This document shows positions 1 to 12,160 of a DNA stretch of 64,000 nt, one piece after another. Source of the stretch: Ptiloglossa arizonensis (Eukaryota > Arthropoda > Insecta > Hymenoptera > Colletidae); contig NC_135051.1 in NCBI RefSeq assembly GCF_051014685.1, positions 13,101,557 through 13,165,556 of the forward strand. Direction: 5' to 3'. Under the pieces are notes generated by a model. The model saw only the letters and a program-made list of their open reading frames with translations. It was not told the DNA's origin and did no database searches. The position numbers were made by a program, and so were the translations under genes. Positions within the stretch are counted from its first letter, which is position 1. Every line of letters starts with the position of its first letter.

Positions 1-1646
1 GTATGATAGAACAACGTTAAACTAGAATTATTTTCATCCTGTGACTCACACTGAAACAGACACCTTCACTAATGCGAATTAAAATTTGTATAGTTTCCAT
101 TATATCTTCACGAGAGTACAATCGGATATAATAAATTGTCGAGGTTTCCCTAATAAATATCAGGTAACCCTGTATCCATTAATTAAATTCGTGTGAGATT
201 AAATGCGTGACTACAAAATACGTAAACATATGTAGGTAATTAAATACGTTATTACGTGTAATTAAAAATAGTCCAAATGAGATTGTACGTGGATTAATTT
301 TTGTTGAGAAAACCTCACCGATCCATTGATATTCATCAATGGAGATACATTACAAATATAAATATTTTAACTTCCAATAGCAAATGAAATTCAATTCTGT
401 GTGCGTGCCATATTGCTCTTGCCTGCGACTAGCAGCGGTGTAAATCAAACTCAATAATAGGGGTTAACACCGTTTCAGTTATCTGGATTGATACTGTAAA
501 ACGTATGATTTTCAACAATGTTAATAATCACTTCTGATATGTTAAATTTTAAGTAAGTTTCTACCTTCTTTCTTAGTTTCTATTGTAAAAATCTTTTGAA
601 CGTATACTCTTCGATTACAAAATTAAAATTTTATATCCGGATACTATTAAAATCACGTTACTATTAATTCGAAAATAAATAATTAAAAATGAATTACAGT
701 TTCTTGTAGCTAAAAATTAAAATTAGGAATTCGTATTCTACAACTGCGTATATAAATTCTCCCACATGTAATTCTATATAAATTGAGTACTCACGATTAT
801 GTGAAACTGTAACCCTTTCTGAAAATTGTATTTCGAACGACAAACTTCGGCTGGAAAATATTCAATACATTCGGCTGTAAGTTGCTACCTAATCATATAA
901 ACGAGATAAAGTGCATTAAATCCGGACACAGACTATGGTCGCGTGCCCCTCTCCGCGAGAACGACTTTCTGAATACTGCATCGGGAAACTTTTATACTTT
1001 ACGTGTGTTCGACTAAAACTCCATCCGCTTTCTTGTCGTTGCGACTCCTCGAGTTTTCTACATCAAACTGATGAACTCACCTCTGCGATAGAAAGTTCAC
1101 ACACATCGGCGCGAAAGAGTACACGTATACGATAAAGGAACTCGTTCCCGAGGGAATTCTTCATCGATCTATAATTTGCTTAATTGAATCGAATTATTTG
1201 CTCCGTTCGATTCAATCGTTGCCTCGACAAACATAAGGAAGAGCTTAAGCCGAAATAAGAAACGCGATTGTATTTGCTTTCTCGGATAAAAGCCTCCTGA
1301 ATAATATATCGTGACCGTTTCCTACCTCATCTAACATTCATTCAACGAATGCTCTTCGTACTATCGGCACTCATACCCCTTGAATTTATTCACTCAAAGT
1401 AACGACTTTCACATTATTCGTCGCACTTTGAAATCTCCAAGATCATACACGCACCCCGCCTTTCCATCTCTGTCGATTGTTGTTTACCATGTTCTCCATT
1501 CGCTCGTTACAAAATGTCGAAATTACTATATTTTCGAATGCTTGGCGAAACGAAATTGCGAAATTAAAATTGAAACAGTATTTTTAACTGATACTCGGTT
1601 CCCGAAAGAATAGCTTTCTGAATTTAACATGAGAAAACTTTTACAG
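1..1646. other. AT-rich noncoding stretch
   Basis: No frame here looks coding. The sequence is AT-rich with short homopolymers. A terminus-like word, caggtaaccctgtatcc, lies near 161-177 and resembles gggtcaccctgtatatc near 23343; both may be worn transposon ends, but no paired end was found. The first exon candidate begins directly at the right edge. Confidence 0.5.
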
Positions 1647-1717
1647 GACAGTGCACTTCGGAGATGACAAATCCTCCAGCGGTGTTACGTGCGGACGTGT
1701 CCAAGCAGAGGGCGACG
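1647..1717 (+). CDS. Candidate internal coding exon, 71 nt, unrecognised
   Basis: The segment is bounded by a good 3' splice acceptor (aaaacttttacag) and a good 5' donor (gacg|gtatgt). The first frame carries a stop, but the frame that uses the first base to finish an upstream codon is open for 23 codons, starting TVHFGDDKSS and ending GRVQAEGD. The exon is visibly more GC-rich than both flanks, which are stop-rich AT sequence, and this contrast is typical of a small exon inside a long insect intron. It would leave one base for the next codon (phase 1 donor). No family was recognised and no partner exon was found that is clearly phase-compatible, so function is unknown. It could still be a chance pairing of splice-like words. 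Confidence 0.35.
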
Positions 1718-3239
1718 GTATGTTCGCGCAGCTGACACGAAGGCGATAATTTCTTAAAAGCATTTGAACTCTGACTTCCATTGATCGAAATCCACCGATA
1801 CAGTGAAAATGTATATAATAAAACCGTACGTCGAATAATTGAAACTGTTAGTCGCTTTTATAGGATCACTCCTTGTTATTCCCGTTTCGATACGTAGAGC
1901 TAGTCTGTGCGAGGCAATACGTTGCAAAAAAATAATAGTATTGAATTATTTTGCCAACGAAATATTACACGATAGATTTAAAAAGAAAAGTGTCACCAAT
2001 CGAAAAGATACCTTGCAAGCTGTACATTTATTTGAACGCGTTATGCAGTAAGTAATAAAGTTGCACGCTTCTTTTATCGATACTTTCATCTATTTTTATG
2101 GGAGCCTCAGTCTGGTTATCGGGATGAAAGTTGGACGCACCATTTGATTCCTCTTAGAAGGAGCTTTTCACACGTTTCTGAAAATTACAATGCACTTTTG
2201 AGTTCAAAGTGCCCTGTGAGACATAACATTGTCCTTTATGTAGCATGTTGGGGCTTTTGGAGTATCGGATACTTTAGTAAACGAAACTCCTTTGAGCACT
2301 TTGTAGTTCAAAGTAAGCAGCCGAGAACCAAGAAGAGTCTAACTCTTTTAAAATTACTTTAACGGTGATACCAGATGTTACCATACACTGGAATTTCTTG
2401 ACAGTTATACAAATTATGTACCAAAGCTGGACTATTTGAACAATTACTATGTCGTATCTACAAACAAAAACATATTGCTCAAAAAGACACAAAATACACA
2501 AATGATAACAAGTTAGAAATTTTCAAGCACACACAGACAGAATACATTTAAAAAAGAACGAAAGATTAGAGAATATCTGAAAAAACATTCGAGAAGTATT
2601 CTTTGCTTCACCCTCTTACCCTTGTGACGAAAAGTACAGGTTGTTAGGGTGGGCAGGAATAAGGGTCTCATACTTTTACTTCATAAAGTTCTACCTTCCT
2701 TATGCTCCCTAATGGTATCTTGAAAATCGTTTAGAATAGAAAGAATTTTTTCAAATAAATTTTGCAAGGTTTCTGACACAGAGAAACATGTTTTGAAAAA
2801 AGTAATACGAAGGTTAAAAAATCAAATTCACCACTTTCGTTCTGAACACTTTTAAAACTATAAAACAGTGACTTGTTTTCATTTTGCATTCAAAATTAGC
2901 CGCAGTTATTTTTATTTGTAATGATAAAATTAAATGTACTGGCAATTAAACGCGTAAGATAAATAATTATAGAAATCTCCTTCGGACGCTAGAGATAAGA
3001 TTTGTAGATTTCTTGATTTTCTTATTACTTTATTTACCGAAATGTATACCATATTACGTCCTATAGAAACTCGTACAGTGTTACTAAAGAAGACTTCTTT
3101 ACATATGCAATAATTTTAAATACAGCATCAGAAGATCTGTAACTTAAACGACTTCACCCCTTCTAACTTGAGCTATCGCACCTGAAAAGATACATACCCC
3201 TTATTATTATCCACCCTAAGAATCTGCAAAATTTCATTA
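1718..3239. other. AT-rich noncoding stretch
   Basis: Stop-rich AT sequence after the exon candidate. The only recurring elements are short words such as gttcaaagt near 2200 and 2307. Nothing codes convincingly. Confidence 0.5.
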
Positions 3240-4650
3240 AAATCGACGAAGGGTGGACACTACCCGGCTGTTCCTCCCCAGTCGTCGAGGTCTCGTTAAC
3301 GAATTTACACGAGGGAAGAGCGTTTCCTCGGGTTTGAAATAAATTCACTGGCAACAATAGCTGAAATACATGCCGATGTGTGTCATTCGTTTCCGGTGAA
3401 TGATTTTCAAAACGTCGAGCAGGGAAACTTTCATACGGCACAGTGCGCTCTAGTCGGCAAACAGTTCTGGCATCTTTCGTCGCTCCCCCGCCATCGCATT
3501 CCGGCATTAAAATCGCGGAACTTCCCGTTCTGCGGCAGACAGTTCTCGATGCGGAGGTCGTTGGAACCGAGAAAAGGGGGAGGGGGGGTGAGGCTACAAC
3601 AGATACGCCAGCTCGTGCTCACCCAGTGGCGTAGCGTGCACTCGAATCCTCGCTGAAAATTCGTTGAAGGCGTCGAGGTTTACCCACGTAAACGTCTTTA
3701 TCCCCCCTTGGGTGTACGCTCGGATGACCCGTGGGAGCGCGCACCACTCCAGAATGGAATCAGTCGACTTCAACCGGCTCTAACCGCCTTCGAGCCACCT
3801 CCAGCGTTAGCTCTAGACTCGGGCCGACGTATAACGGAGCTCTGCGTACCGTCGCCGGCGACGAACGTTTCGCGAGCTTGGTTATGACGCCATAAGCAGT
3901 TGCCTCGTTGAACTTATTAGAACGTGCGGGAGCTCGGCTACGGAGAAGAGAGGATGAGTATGTATCCGAGTGGGTAGACACCCACCGTGCACTCGAGCAC
4001 CACCCGTCCCCCCTGCTTCCATCTGTGTAGCCACCCTACCGGTCTATTTATCCTTGTTTTCACGGTGCCACGTTTCTTACGCCCGTGACGGAGCACAATA
4101 GTGTAACTAATCCGTTATATACTTTTGGCAAACCTACTTATGCACCGAGCCAGACACTCCGCTTTCATCCGCGTGTACCGGGACGGCTTGGCTGAGTGAG
4201 TCGCAGCTTTTGGGAAACGTGAAATGTTCAAAGCTTATTACTGCAGACAGAGGGGGCGACCGAAACTAGGTAACGAGTCGTGAACAGTGCGGGTGGAATA
4301 CAGGGAGGTTTATCGTGTTGTTATACTTTCAGTCTTTAAAGTGGCAAGGGAGCCACGCGGATGTTGCTGTATAAGTTTAAGCATCCGAGTGGTTCGTGTC
4401 GGGATGAGTTGTAAAGTCAGCGGGTTATGGGGATCGTTAAAATGTTTGGCTGACTCGCGGCGTCCGTTACTACTTGGAACGATCGTGATCGTTTAAGTTC
4501 CCGCGTTCTCAGGGAGCTTTTGTTTTCAGCTGAATCCGCGGTTTATAAACTCGCCGTTTTTGCACTTCGGTTATATCAGCCGGTGTCATCGTAGCTATCC
4601 AGGGAGAGAGAGTCGAATTTTATCACAGGATGAAAGCTTCGGCCGATTCG
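3240..4650. promoter_or_regulatory. CpG-rich island, possible promoter or untranslated exon region
   Basis: Composition shifts sharply to GC- and CpG-rich between AT-rich flanks. Several short frames on both strands overlap one another with no preferred frame, which is what GC-rich noncoding DNA gives by chance. A G-rich run lies at 3576-3588, a splice-acceptor-like word (gttcctccccag) ends near 3280, and a donor-like word (ctag|gtaacgag) lies near 4269. These would suit an untranslated first exon or promoter, but no TATA or clear initiator was picked out. Role is an inference. Confidence 0.3.
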
Positions 4651-7093
4651 TCTGGGTAATTACTGACACCCCGATTACTCTTATAATTATTCGTTAAAGT
4701 TACTTTCTATCGTTTAATACGGATTCCTAGTTAGGAGACGAGCAGGTGTAACTTCTGAATCTCATTTATATGCTTTGTAAGTTTGTTAATATAGAACAGA
4801 CTATTCACAAAATGGTTAATTATATTATTCTTGAGTAGTATCATAAATAATGGTTGAGCTATTTTTTCCAATATTGTTTCGTGACACCAGCAATATTCTT
4901 ATCGATAATTATTTAACGGCGATCGAGCTAGGAGAAAGGAGTATCTTTTTGGAAATCCTTTTGTTTCTTGAAAATTTTAAATGTACAACATTTCGACTTT
5001 ACTCTAACGAAGGATTTACTTTAACGAGTAAAATAAAACGATTCTCGAAATATTATTCTTCATCGTATTTGATAAAATAATTAAAAAATTCCATCACAAG
5101 TATTAGTAATTTTATAAAGTATGTAAATATTGTAACGCCATGCAATGCATTATTAAAATTTCTTATCAATTGTGGGATGTAAGATTGTAGAGTCATTTTC
5201 AATTTTATATCTCGAAGCTAACTTTCTACATCTAATAAAAATTGCAAATAATACAACAACAAATTCAATCGTATGTTATTTACTATTGCCTTCAAAAAAC
5301 CGTTTTTCAATTTACTGAATTCTTAATTTAAAGAATATCATTGCAATATACAATATTAATGCGAATAACAAGCATTCTTTATTATTCGTTTTCATTTTGC
5401 AGCTAATATTCAAATGCTTATTTATTAGCCCAATACACTTACATATGTTTCATCAAAACTTTCAAGAATTCAAATTGTTCGTTCTAATTCATATTCTGTA
5501 CCTATAACTCACTGTATAATAATGATCTCCTGTTTCTTACTAGTAAAACTTGGTCGAATTAATTTGAAAATCGTACAACGTTCGTATCATTTAACATAAC
5601 TAAAATTTCATTCAATGAATTAATTTCAGTATTAATCACCACCTTTATTAAAAGAGAAACTTACGTCTATTTAAAACGCTAACGGTAATTCTGAAATTTT
5701 GAAAGTGACAAATTATTGTTGAAATTAATATTTTTCTAATTATCAAATTGAATCTAGTTACTTTCCTAAACGCGTACAATTTTTACGCATTTTGTACAGT
5801 TTAGGAGAAAGATAAACAACACGAAATATAATACAACAAGCAATCGCCCGAATGTTTGGGTAGTTTGTTTACTTACAAGAAACGACGCATACGTGAAAAT
5901 TACTTAAACGCACAAGGCATCTAGGCGTAATAACTAGAACGAAAGCAACGGCAATAAGTAGGTGCAACTTACGTTAAAGTACTCGGACTAGAGCAAAGTT
6001 GAAACTTTGTCACACAACAAACCAAGTAGTTCCAAGTGTCCTTAGAGAACGTTGTTTGCTAAACACGTATATAAATATGTCGCGCGTAACTAGCTCTGCA
6101 TTTAATTTTCCCACGAGCGAAGAAACGCTGTAATTACATATATAACACCAGGACGCGAACTGTCAATTTTTCTGAACACATTTCTTAGTATTTGCACATT
6201 ATATTATGATAGAAAATAAAGATAAGGTTGATAGAAAATGTACCAAAAGCACCACTTTCTTTCATTTTAGCGCAAGACTTTTAAAAATGAGAAGAAAACA
6301 ATTTGTTTATAATCATTAATCGTCAGTATATTTGTCTTCATTTTCTACTACGTATTTCGTTTCTTCTTATTAATTCTTTGATCCCTCTTATGTAAAAATT
6401 TGTCGATTACAATGCAAAGGTTCTCTTTCCAGAAAGATGATTTCGCAAATAATCGATCTTGGAACTGATCAATTTTCAGCTAAAAAAATCATAAAAGAAA
6501 AGATCAATGGTAAAATTAACAAAATTAAAATATCTATCCAAATTAAAATTATTTAAAAATATTTTTTACATTTAAATATTATCATGAAAGGAAAAAATAA
6601 TTATATTCACTAGAACTGTATAAATATTACAAATTATAGATCCTTTATGATGCAGACAAAATCAGAGTCACATCTATAAATGATCTTGTTCTCTATTTCG
6701 AAAGAATCTTTTTCGAGTTGCTGGTGCCCAATGGATCGATCTATGCGATAGTTTATTATAAGCAATTGGAACGTCAGCTTTGGAAAAATAAGTCTCATTT
6801 GTTTCATAGCAAACGTGTCTTTTTCCATTAAGATAACGCTCACATACCTATGGCAAATTTAGCGTTGGAAAATATTTATTAATACGAATCAGAACGAACG
6901 ATTTACTTTCCTTACTCTTCGAGTCGTTATTCAAAAGTATGTCAAATCGTTTCGCTGGAAAAGAGTTAAGCGTTGACGCAGTCAAAAAATACCTATCTAA
7001 TTTTTTCGCATCAAAATCAAAGTATTTTTAAGAAATTGTTTAAAAATTACTAGACTATCGAAACACTCCCCTTCCACATAGTTTCCTAATTAC
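4651..7093. other. AT-rich noncoding stretch
   Basis: Long AT-rich interval with no coding-like frame; a 76-codon frame starting at 4850 has no compositional support. No paired repeats were noticed. Confidence 0.5.
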
Positions 7094-7212
7094 GTTGTCG
7101 GCACGGCTTTTGACATCAAACCTGTTAACATGCTGTCGACACGTTCTTTGACATCGACACCATTTACATGTTGTCGGCACTGTCTTTGACATTCACACCA
7201 TTGCACACTGTC
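7094..7212. repeat. 38-bp tandem repeat, three copies plus a partial
   Basis: Units start at 7094, 7132 and 7170, each beginning with a variant of gttgtcggcac and carrying the shared core tttgacatc or tttgacatt. A 5-bp start of a fourth unit follows at 7208. Copies differ at several positions, so the array is old. It sits in low-complexity noncoding sequence. Confidence 0.8.
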
Positions 7213-8130
7213 ATTACGGCCGTTGATGGTGAACCATTCGATACAATCGATATCTGCGATTACCATGATCCAGATTAATATCGATAGCTGTCCATACTTC
7301 GTAATGGACCGTAAACACACACAAGTGAGCAATACCATTCAGAAGCAAAAGTACTCATTTGTAAATTCACGATGTTTCGAGAGAGTAACAAGGGACTGGG
7401 TTGAAATAAACCGAAACGATGCAAGTTTTGAGGAAAGTTACTATAATGGACAGGTTATTCCGATACAGGGCTACCAGTCAACGGGACGTTTAATTGAACC
7501 TTCAAAAGTACACATTCGGATAACTTTGATCATGGTTTACATTAATAGTCGCGCTCGACGAAATTGCAGTTGCAAAGAAGGACGAGAAGTAGCCAAACAA
7601 CCGTGGAGGAAATTAAATTTAGGTATTAACTGTACGCCCAATAACATGGCTGCCGGTTGACACTGCACCAGAATAATAGACTCTGCTCCCGTAATTAACT
7701 CGCTGCAGAACAGAGCAGACAAATGCGGTCATTGCGTGTACTCTTGGACCGCAGTAACCACAATTACCAGACTTTCTGTTAGCTTGGTCAAGGAAAGCTT
7801 CTCATTTCCGAAAAATATCGCGCGCAAACAGGCTTTATTGCGTCCGGTATTCAACAAGGACGCGATCACTTTTCAATTGGTCGACTGATTTTGTTATCAA
7901 CAATGACCCTTCGTGTAGGCAAATTAATTACTCGTTTATGTTAGATTGCGCAGCCGAAATTGCTTTCTCTGTATACCAAAAGTAATTGAGCATTTCGGTG
8001 TAATGCACGTTACTTTTTTCACGAGAACGAAACGCACGTTACGTTTCGATAGACGACATTGTCTGCGCGATCATTCTTGAAGTGAAATTAGTTACGAACT
8101 TCGTTTTACCATTATTTTTCCATTTAAAAG
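7213..8130. other. Noncoding interval between tandem array and dispersed repeat
   Basis: Moderately AT-rich. A 145-codon frame covers 7223-7660 on the plus strand but shows no motif, no codon preference and no splice context, so it is treated as chance. Confidence 0.4.
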
Positions 8131-8374
8131 GTATAGATTAAAAATCTGAAAATCTCGATCAATCCTAAAGTGAAGAAAGAAACAGAAAATACAATAATAA
8201 ATATTCTGTGAATTCCATTTTGATAAATACACGTACGCAATAACTAGGAAATACAAAGAGGCCATTCGTTTCAATTTTCGAATATGTAATGGTTTGATCT
8301 GGGTCCCACTTAACCTGAATATTTTAAACATGTCTTAACCTTCGAGTATTAAATTCAAAACTAACATCAACATT
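8131..8374. repeat. Dispersed direct repeat, copy 1 of 2
   Basis: This 244-bp block recurs at 9311-9552 in the same orientation, 1.18 kb downstream. Both begin with a variant of gtayagattaaaaatctg and share long identical runs with scattered substitutions and a 2-bp deletion in copy 2. No terminal inverted repeats were seen, so it may be a segment of an unidentified repeat family or a local duplication. Confidence 0.8.
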
Positions 8375-9310
8375 TCCGTAGGTAATTCTAAAATACATTA
8401 TTTATAATTACCGATAAATTCACATTAGAAAATTCCAGATGAATATTATATTTCTTCACCTTTTCCTTTACCCTCATTCCTCTTCTCAACCATTATTTCA
8501 ACCGTCTTTAAACTACCACGATTGATCAAGTTTCTCTAACCGTACGCAATTCTTGAAAACTCGGATTACACAAACGTTAAACAAATGACCGTACAAGAAT
8601 TCACGGATGAAACTTTTTCACATTTACCGAACACACAGAAAGGAAAGGATCGATGGTAAGTCACTCAGTTCGCTATTATCCGACAAAGCAACTGGTTCCG
8701 GTAGATTAGCGTATGAAACCACAATTCACGAATGGAATACCGAGGATAGACAGATTCTCCAATGAGAAAGAGGCGGAGGTACGCTAGAGAAACTAGAAAC
8801 GAGAGAGAGCCATGAAGTCTGGAACAGGACGAACCTCCATTTCCGCGTGCAACCGACCTCTGCTTCTGCACAGGGTCCCGACAAACTATGCCGGACCAAC
8901 GGTTTGTTCGCTCGAATGTGCATTTATGCGAGCTGCAACCATCTACACCCAACTCAGTCCAGTAGCCAGTTTTGCGCTACCTTCCGTATACCAGCATCAG
9001 TTTATCGGTCATCCGCTTTGAACACCTCTTCCGCACCATAAATGTGCACCGTTACAGCGTAAGCAGACTACTTGGAAAAGTGTTTTCGGCAGATACCGCT
9101 TTAAACGAATAATTAAACACATCGTTAACTCAGCTCGCACTAATCGTTCGTTTCGAGCGTGTATTACATAACGCCAAGCTTGAAAGATTGCTTCTTGCAA
9201 CGATGGTATCCAATATAACTGACAACTTAAGATCGTCGAAGGCTACTCCTCTACGTACAACTCGAATGCCTTGCTGCTGTAACTTTGAATTATTCGTATA
9301 CTGGGTAAAT
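8375..9310. other. Spacer between the repeat pair, with a CpG-rich patch
   Basis: AT-rich to about 8790, then CpG-rich to about 9180. Short overlapping frames appear on both strands in the CpG-rich part with none favoured. A weak first-exon candidate at 8585-8655 is listed separately. Confidence 0.4.
8585..8655 (+). CDS. Weak candidate first coding exon (23 codons)
   Basis: An ATG in good insect context (aacaaATG) opens a 23-codon frame beginning MTVQEFTDET and ending QKGKDR, directly followed by a consensus donor (gatg|gtaagt). Reading past the donor hits a stop at once, so the frame closes just where an intron would begin. No upstream promoter or downstream partner exon was found. The length is well within chance expectation. 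Confidence 0.15.
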
Positions 9311-9552
9311 GTACAGATTAAAAATCTGAAAATCTCGATCAATCCTAATGTGAAGAAAGAAACGGAAAATACAATAATAAATATTGTGTGAATTTCATTT
9401 TAATAAATACACGTACGCAATAACTAGGAAATACAAAGAGGCAATTCGTTTCAATTTTCGAATATGTGACGGTTTAATCTGGATCTCACTTAACCTGAAT
9501 ATTTTAAATGTCTTAACCTTCGAGTATTAAATTTAAAACTAACTTGAACATT
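9311..9552. repeat. Dispersed direct repeat, copy 2 of 2
   Basis: Second copy of the block at 8131-8374. The left boundary gtacagattaaaaatctg and the right shared words (ttcgagtattaaatt, aaaactaac) align throughout, with base substitutions and a 2-bp deletion. Confidence 0.8.
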
Positions 9553-10859
9553 GTTCGTTCAACATTTCTATTGAACATTTCTGTTCTCTGTTTCTATGGC
9601 AGAATGATTCGTGGACGATGAATTTTGTCACATAAATCTGTCACTATTCTCCCGATGAGTTTGATTAATTAAAGCAATGTACGATAACATAGGTTAAAGA
9701 CTGTCACTCGCCAACTTTTAACCACTTAAACTATTTAAAATACGTTTACGAGTGAGTAACTAATTTCAGGTAACCGTTGAAAGCGTTTTACTCTCTGATA
9801 TTTTGAATTTTTCTAATGGTAGTTTTCGTACGCTTTGATTTGTAAATTGACAGTTCGAAATAACAGTGGAAACGGAAATTATTGCAGATTTTAGAAACGA
9901 AAGTGGAATGGACTTAACGCTGACGGAGAAAGATGAAAAGTGAAAATGTAAGAGGGTGGTAGAATTTAGGGTGACAATAGGGACGAGGTTTTGTAGGAGG
10001 GTACTGTTACATTTGACGAAGTAACTACAGATGATCAAGGAAAGAATTTCATAGCTCTAACCATTCACTCGGACGTTTCATGATTGATGTTCTGTTAGTC
10101 GCGTAGAAAATAATTTAAACCTATTTGGCCGGTGCTCGGTAGCAGTCTCTAAAATAAAGAGTGGAGCCAACAGGGAGTAAAAGTAACAAATATCCTTGAT
10201 GTGATTTATAGTTGAAGAAATAGTCTTCAACGATTGATCGATTTTATTGTAACTATCTCACGTTAAGAACTATAGTGTCCTTAGAACATACAAGATAGCG
10301 CGTGTGCGTGTACGTGTATGTGCACGAGAGAATAAAAAAAGAAATGAAAAAAAAGTTTTGTTCTTAAAAATAACAAATTTCCCCTTGTAAATTAAACTCT
10401 CCCAATTAATATACTTAAGTGTTTAATATTGCGTTCATTATGGCCCTTATGGAATATTACATTTTCAATGTTGGCACACTGCGAAACAAAGATTGTTCAT
10501 CGTTAAAAGACTATTTCTTCAAGTAAACGACTCCATGACGAATCAATCGAAACATTTAATGGCATCTGAGAAAGGATTTCCTGAGTCAACTGTACCGATA
10601 AAAGTTGTCCATTTTCAGAATAAACTTCTTTTGAAGTCTTGTTAAATCAAACAATATTAAGTTATTATTATCTCGAGTTCCTAATTGATCGATTTACTAT
10701 TATGGGAATTGGTGGACACTAGTTTTAAATTAGCAGCCTTCATAAGTACATACGATACGATACCGAACAACATACTCTGTTCAAATTAGACTGACTTCCA
10801 CTTCGGCAAATTACGCACAACAGTCACGTATGCGTATCAAACGCGACGAAGAAATTATT
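9553..10859. other. AT-rich noncoding stretch with a GT-rich tract
   Basis: No coding-like frame. The notable item is the alternating purine-pyrimidine tract at 10298-10326, listed separately. Confidence 0.5.
10298..10326. repeat. 29-bp alternating purine-pyrimidine tract
   Basis: From gcgcgtgtgcgtg to gtgcacg every base alternates purine and pyrimidine, with many CG and TG steps. Such tracts are known to adopt left-handed Z-DNA under negative supercoiling. Whether it does so here is inference. Confidence 0.6.
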
Positions 10860-12060
10860 CACGTTTAAACACGTGCATGCCGCATGTAATAAAACTGCAG
10901 ATCAGAGAACCGTCACGCGTGTTTATTACAACTGCTTAGGCATTAGAACGACCGCGTCCCTTTTCCGCGAGTTCTGCGTTGGCTTACCGAGGCGTGTTTG
11001 TTGCCAGTCCAAATTAATTTCACGCATAGCTCGTGTCGCATTCCCTGGAGGCCGGACCGCTATGCGAAAAGTAATATTACCACCTCGAGCAATTGTGGAA
11101 GTGACGGTGGGAAGGGTGACGAGGCAACCGAGCTGTGGAAGAAGAGAAAGAGAAAGAGAGAGTGAGTGAGTAAGAGAGAGAAAGAGAGAGGGCAAAAGGA
11201 TGAACGAAGCGAGCTAGTCGAAGAGAGATAGAAAAAGGAGTAGGATCGTTTTGAACGAGATGGGTTGCCGGCGTGAATGTCGTGAAAAATGGAAGTACCA
11301 GTAGCGGATGGAAGAGCAGAAACGAAATGGAAGGAAACGGACGACGAAGGAAGAAGTGAGAACAAAAGGGAATCCCGATGAACGAAAAGAGTGGAGGATA
11401 GGGAGATCAAAGAAAATATAAGTGGCTCCTTCGTTTTCATTAATAAAACATCTCGTTGGGTAAGAAGTGCCGTGGAAAAAGTGCGGTAAGAACAGCGAAC
11501 GAACAAAGAATGAGGGAAGAGATACAGTGGAAAAGCAACGGGCCACAGGACGGTTTGTGACTATTTCTGAATAACAACGAAATGCAAAGCAGCTGATAGC
11601 GGCAGGAGACGTTCAACGAACGAGCTGTGCGCCCGCTATTCCTCAACCACCGGCTCCTCTCTACTGCCACCATCTTTAGGCTCTCAAGACCGCAAGCTCT
11701 TCTTACGTGTACCTACCACTGGTAAGAGCCTCTTCCTTAAGATCCTCTTCGTCTTCTCTGCCTCTTCCTCTGACGCTTCTCTACGGACTGTTCCTCCTCC
11801 ACGAGAGGTTAATCCCTCTCCGGGGAAAATTAGCCTGCTGTTCGCAGCTCGTTTTGTCTGCCCCTTCCGTGGGATGTCCCTCGACTTTCGGCGAAGCCTT
11901 CTTGCCTGTCGGAACAGATTGCTTCGCATCGTTTCGTTTTACACGCGTACGTGATTTTCGCGGTTACTTCGAGTGTTATGTCAGTTTAAGCAACAGGATC
12001 GTTTCGGGTTTTTAGCCCTACGGTAACTCGTATCGTGTTTCTTTGAGTCGTTCGGGCATT
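10860..12060. promoter_or_regulatory. CpG-rich island with GAGA/polypurine block
   Basis: A CpG-rich segment flanks a long purine-rich plus strand (about 11090-11555). The purine bias makes long but low-complexity Ser/Leu/Phe-rich frames on the minus strand, which are artefacts of composition. A donor-like word (cactg|gtaagagc) lies near 11722. Insect promoters and Polycomb response elements are often GA-rich and bound by GAGA factor, so a promoter-proximal role is possible but unproven. Confidence 0.3.
11138..11192 (+). promoter_or_regulatory. GAGA-repeat cluster
   Basis: A dense run of GAGAG/GAAAG words (gaagagaaagagaaagag, then gagagagaaagagagagg) interrupted by gtgagtgagtaa. GAGAG is the core recognised by GAGA factor (Trithorax-like) in insects. 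Presence of the words is direct; binding is inferred. Confidence 0.4.
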
Positions 12061-12160
12061 CCATTGACGCAAAAAATTTTGCTTTTGTTTTTATGGACTT
12101 TTCATCGATAAATCTTTATGCAAGTACAACGAATTTAATCTAAAATAAGGAAGGGAATTG

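Noticed and set aside
3443..3656. Three overlapping frames on both strands in the CpG-rich island
   Set aside because: Mutual overlap and lack of motifs fit GC-rich noncoding DNA.
7223..7660. 145-codon plus-strand frame
   Set aside because: No motif, no splice context, composition equal to flanks; length possible by chance over 64 kb.
11060..11546. 148- and 110-codon minus-strand frames rich in Ser, Leu and Phe
   Set aside because: They are the translation of the polypyrimidine complement of the GA-rich block; the bias removes stops without implying coding.
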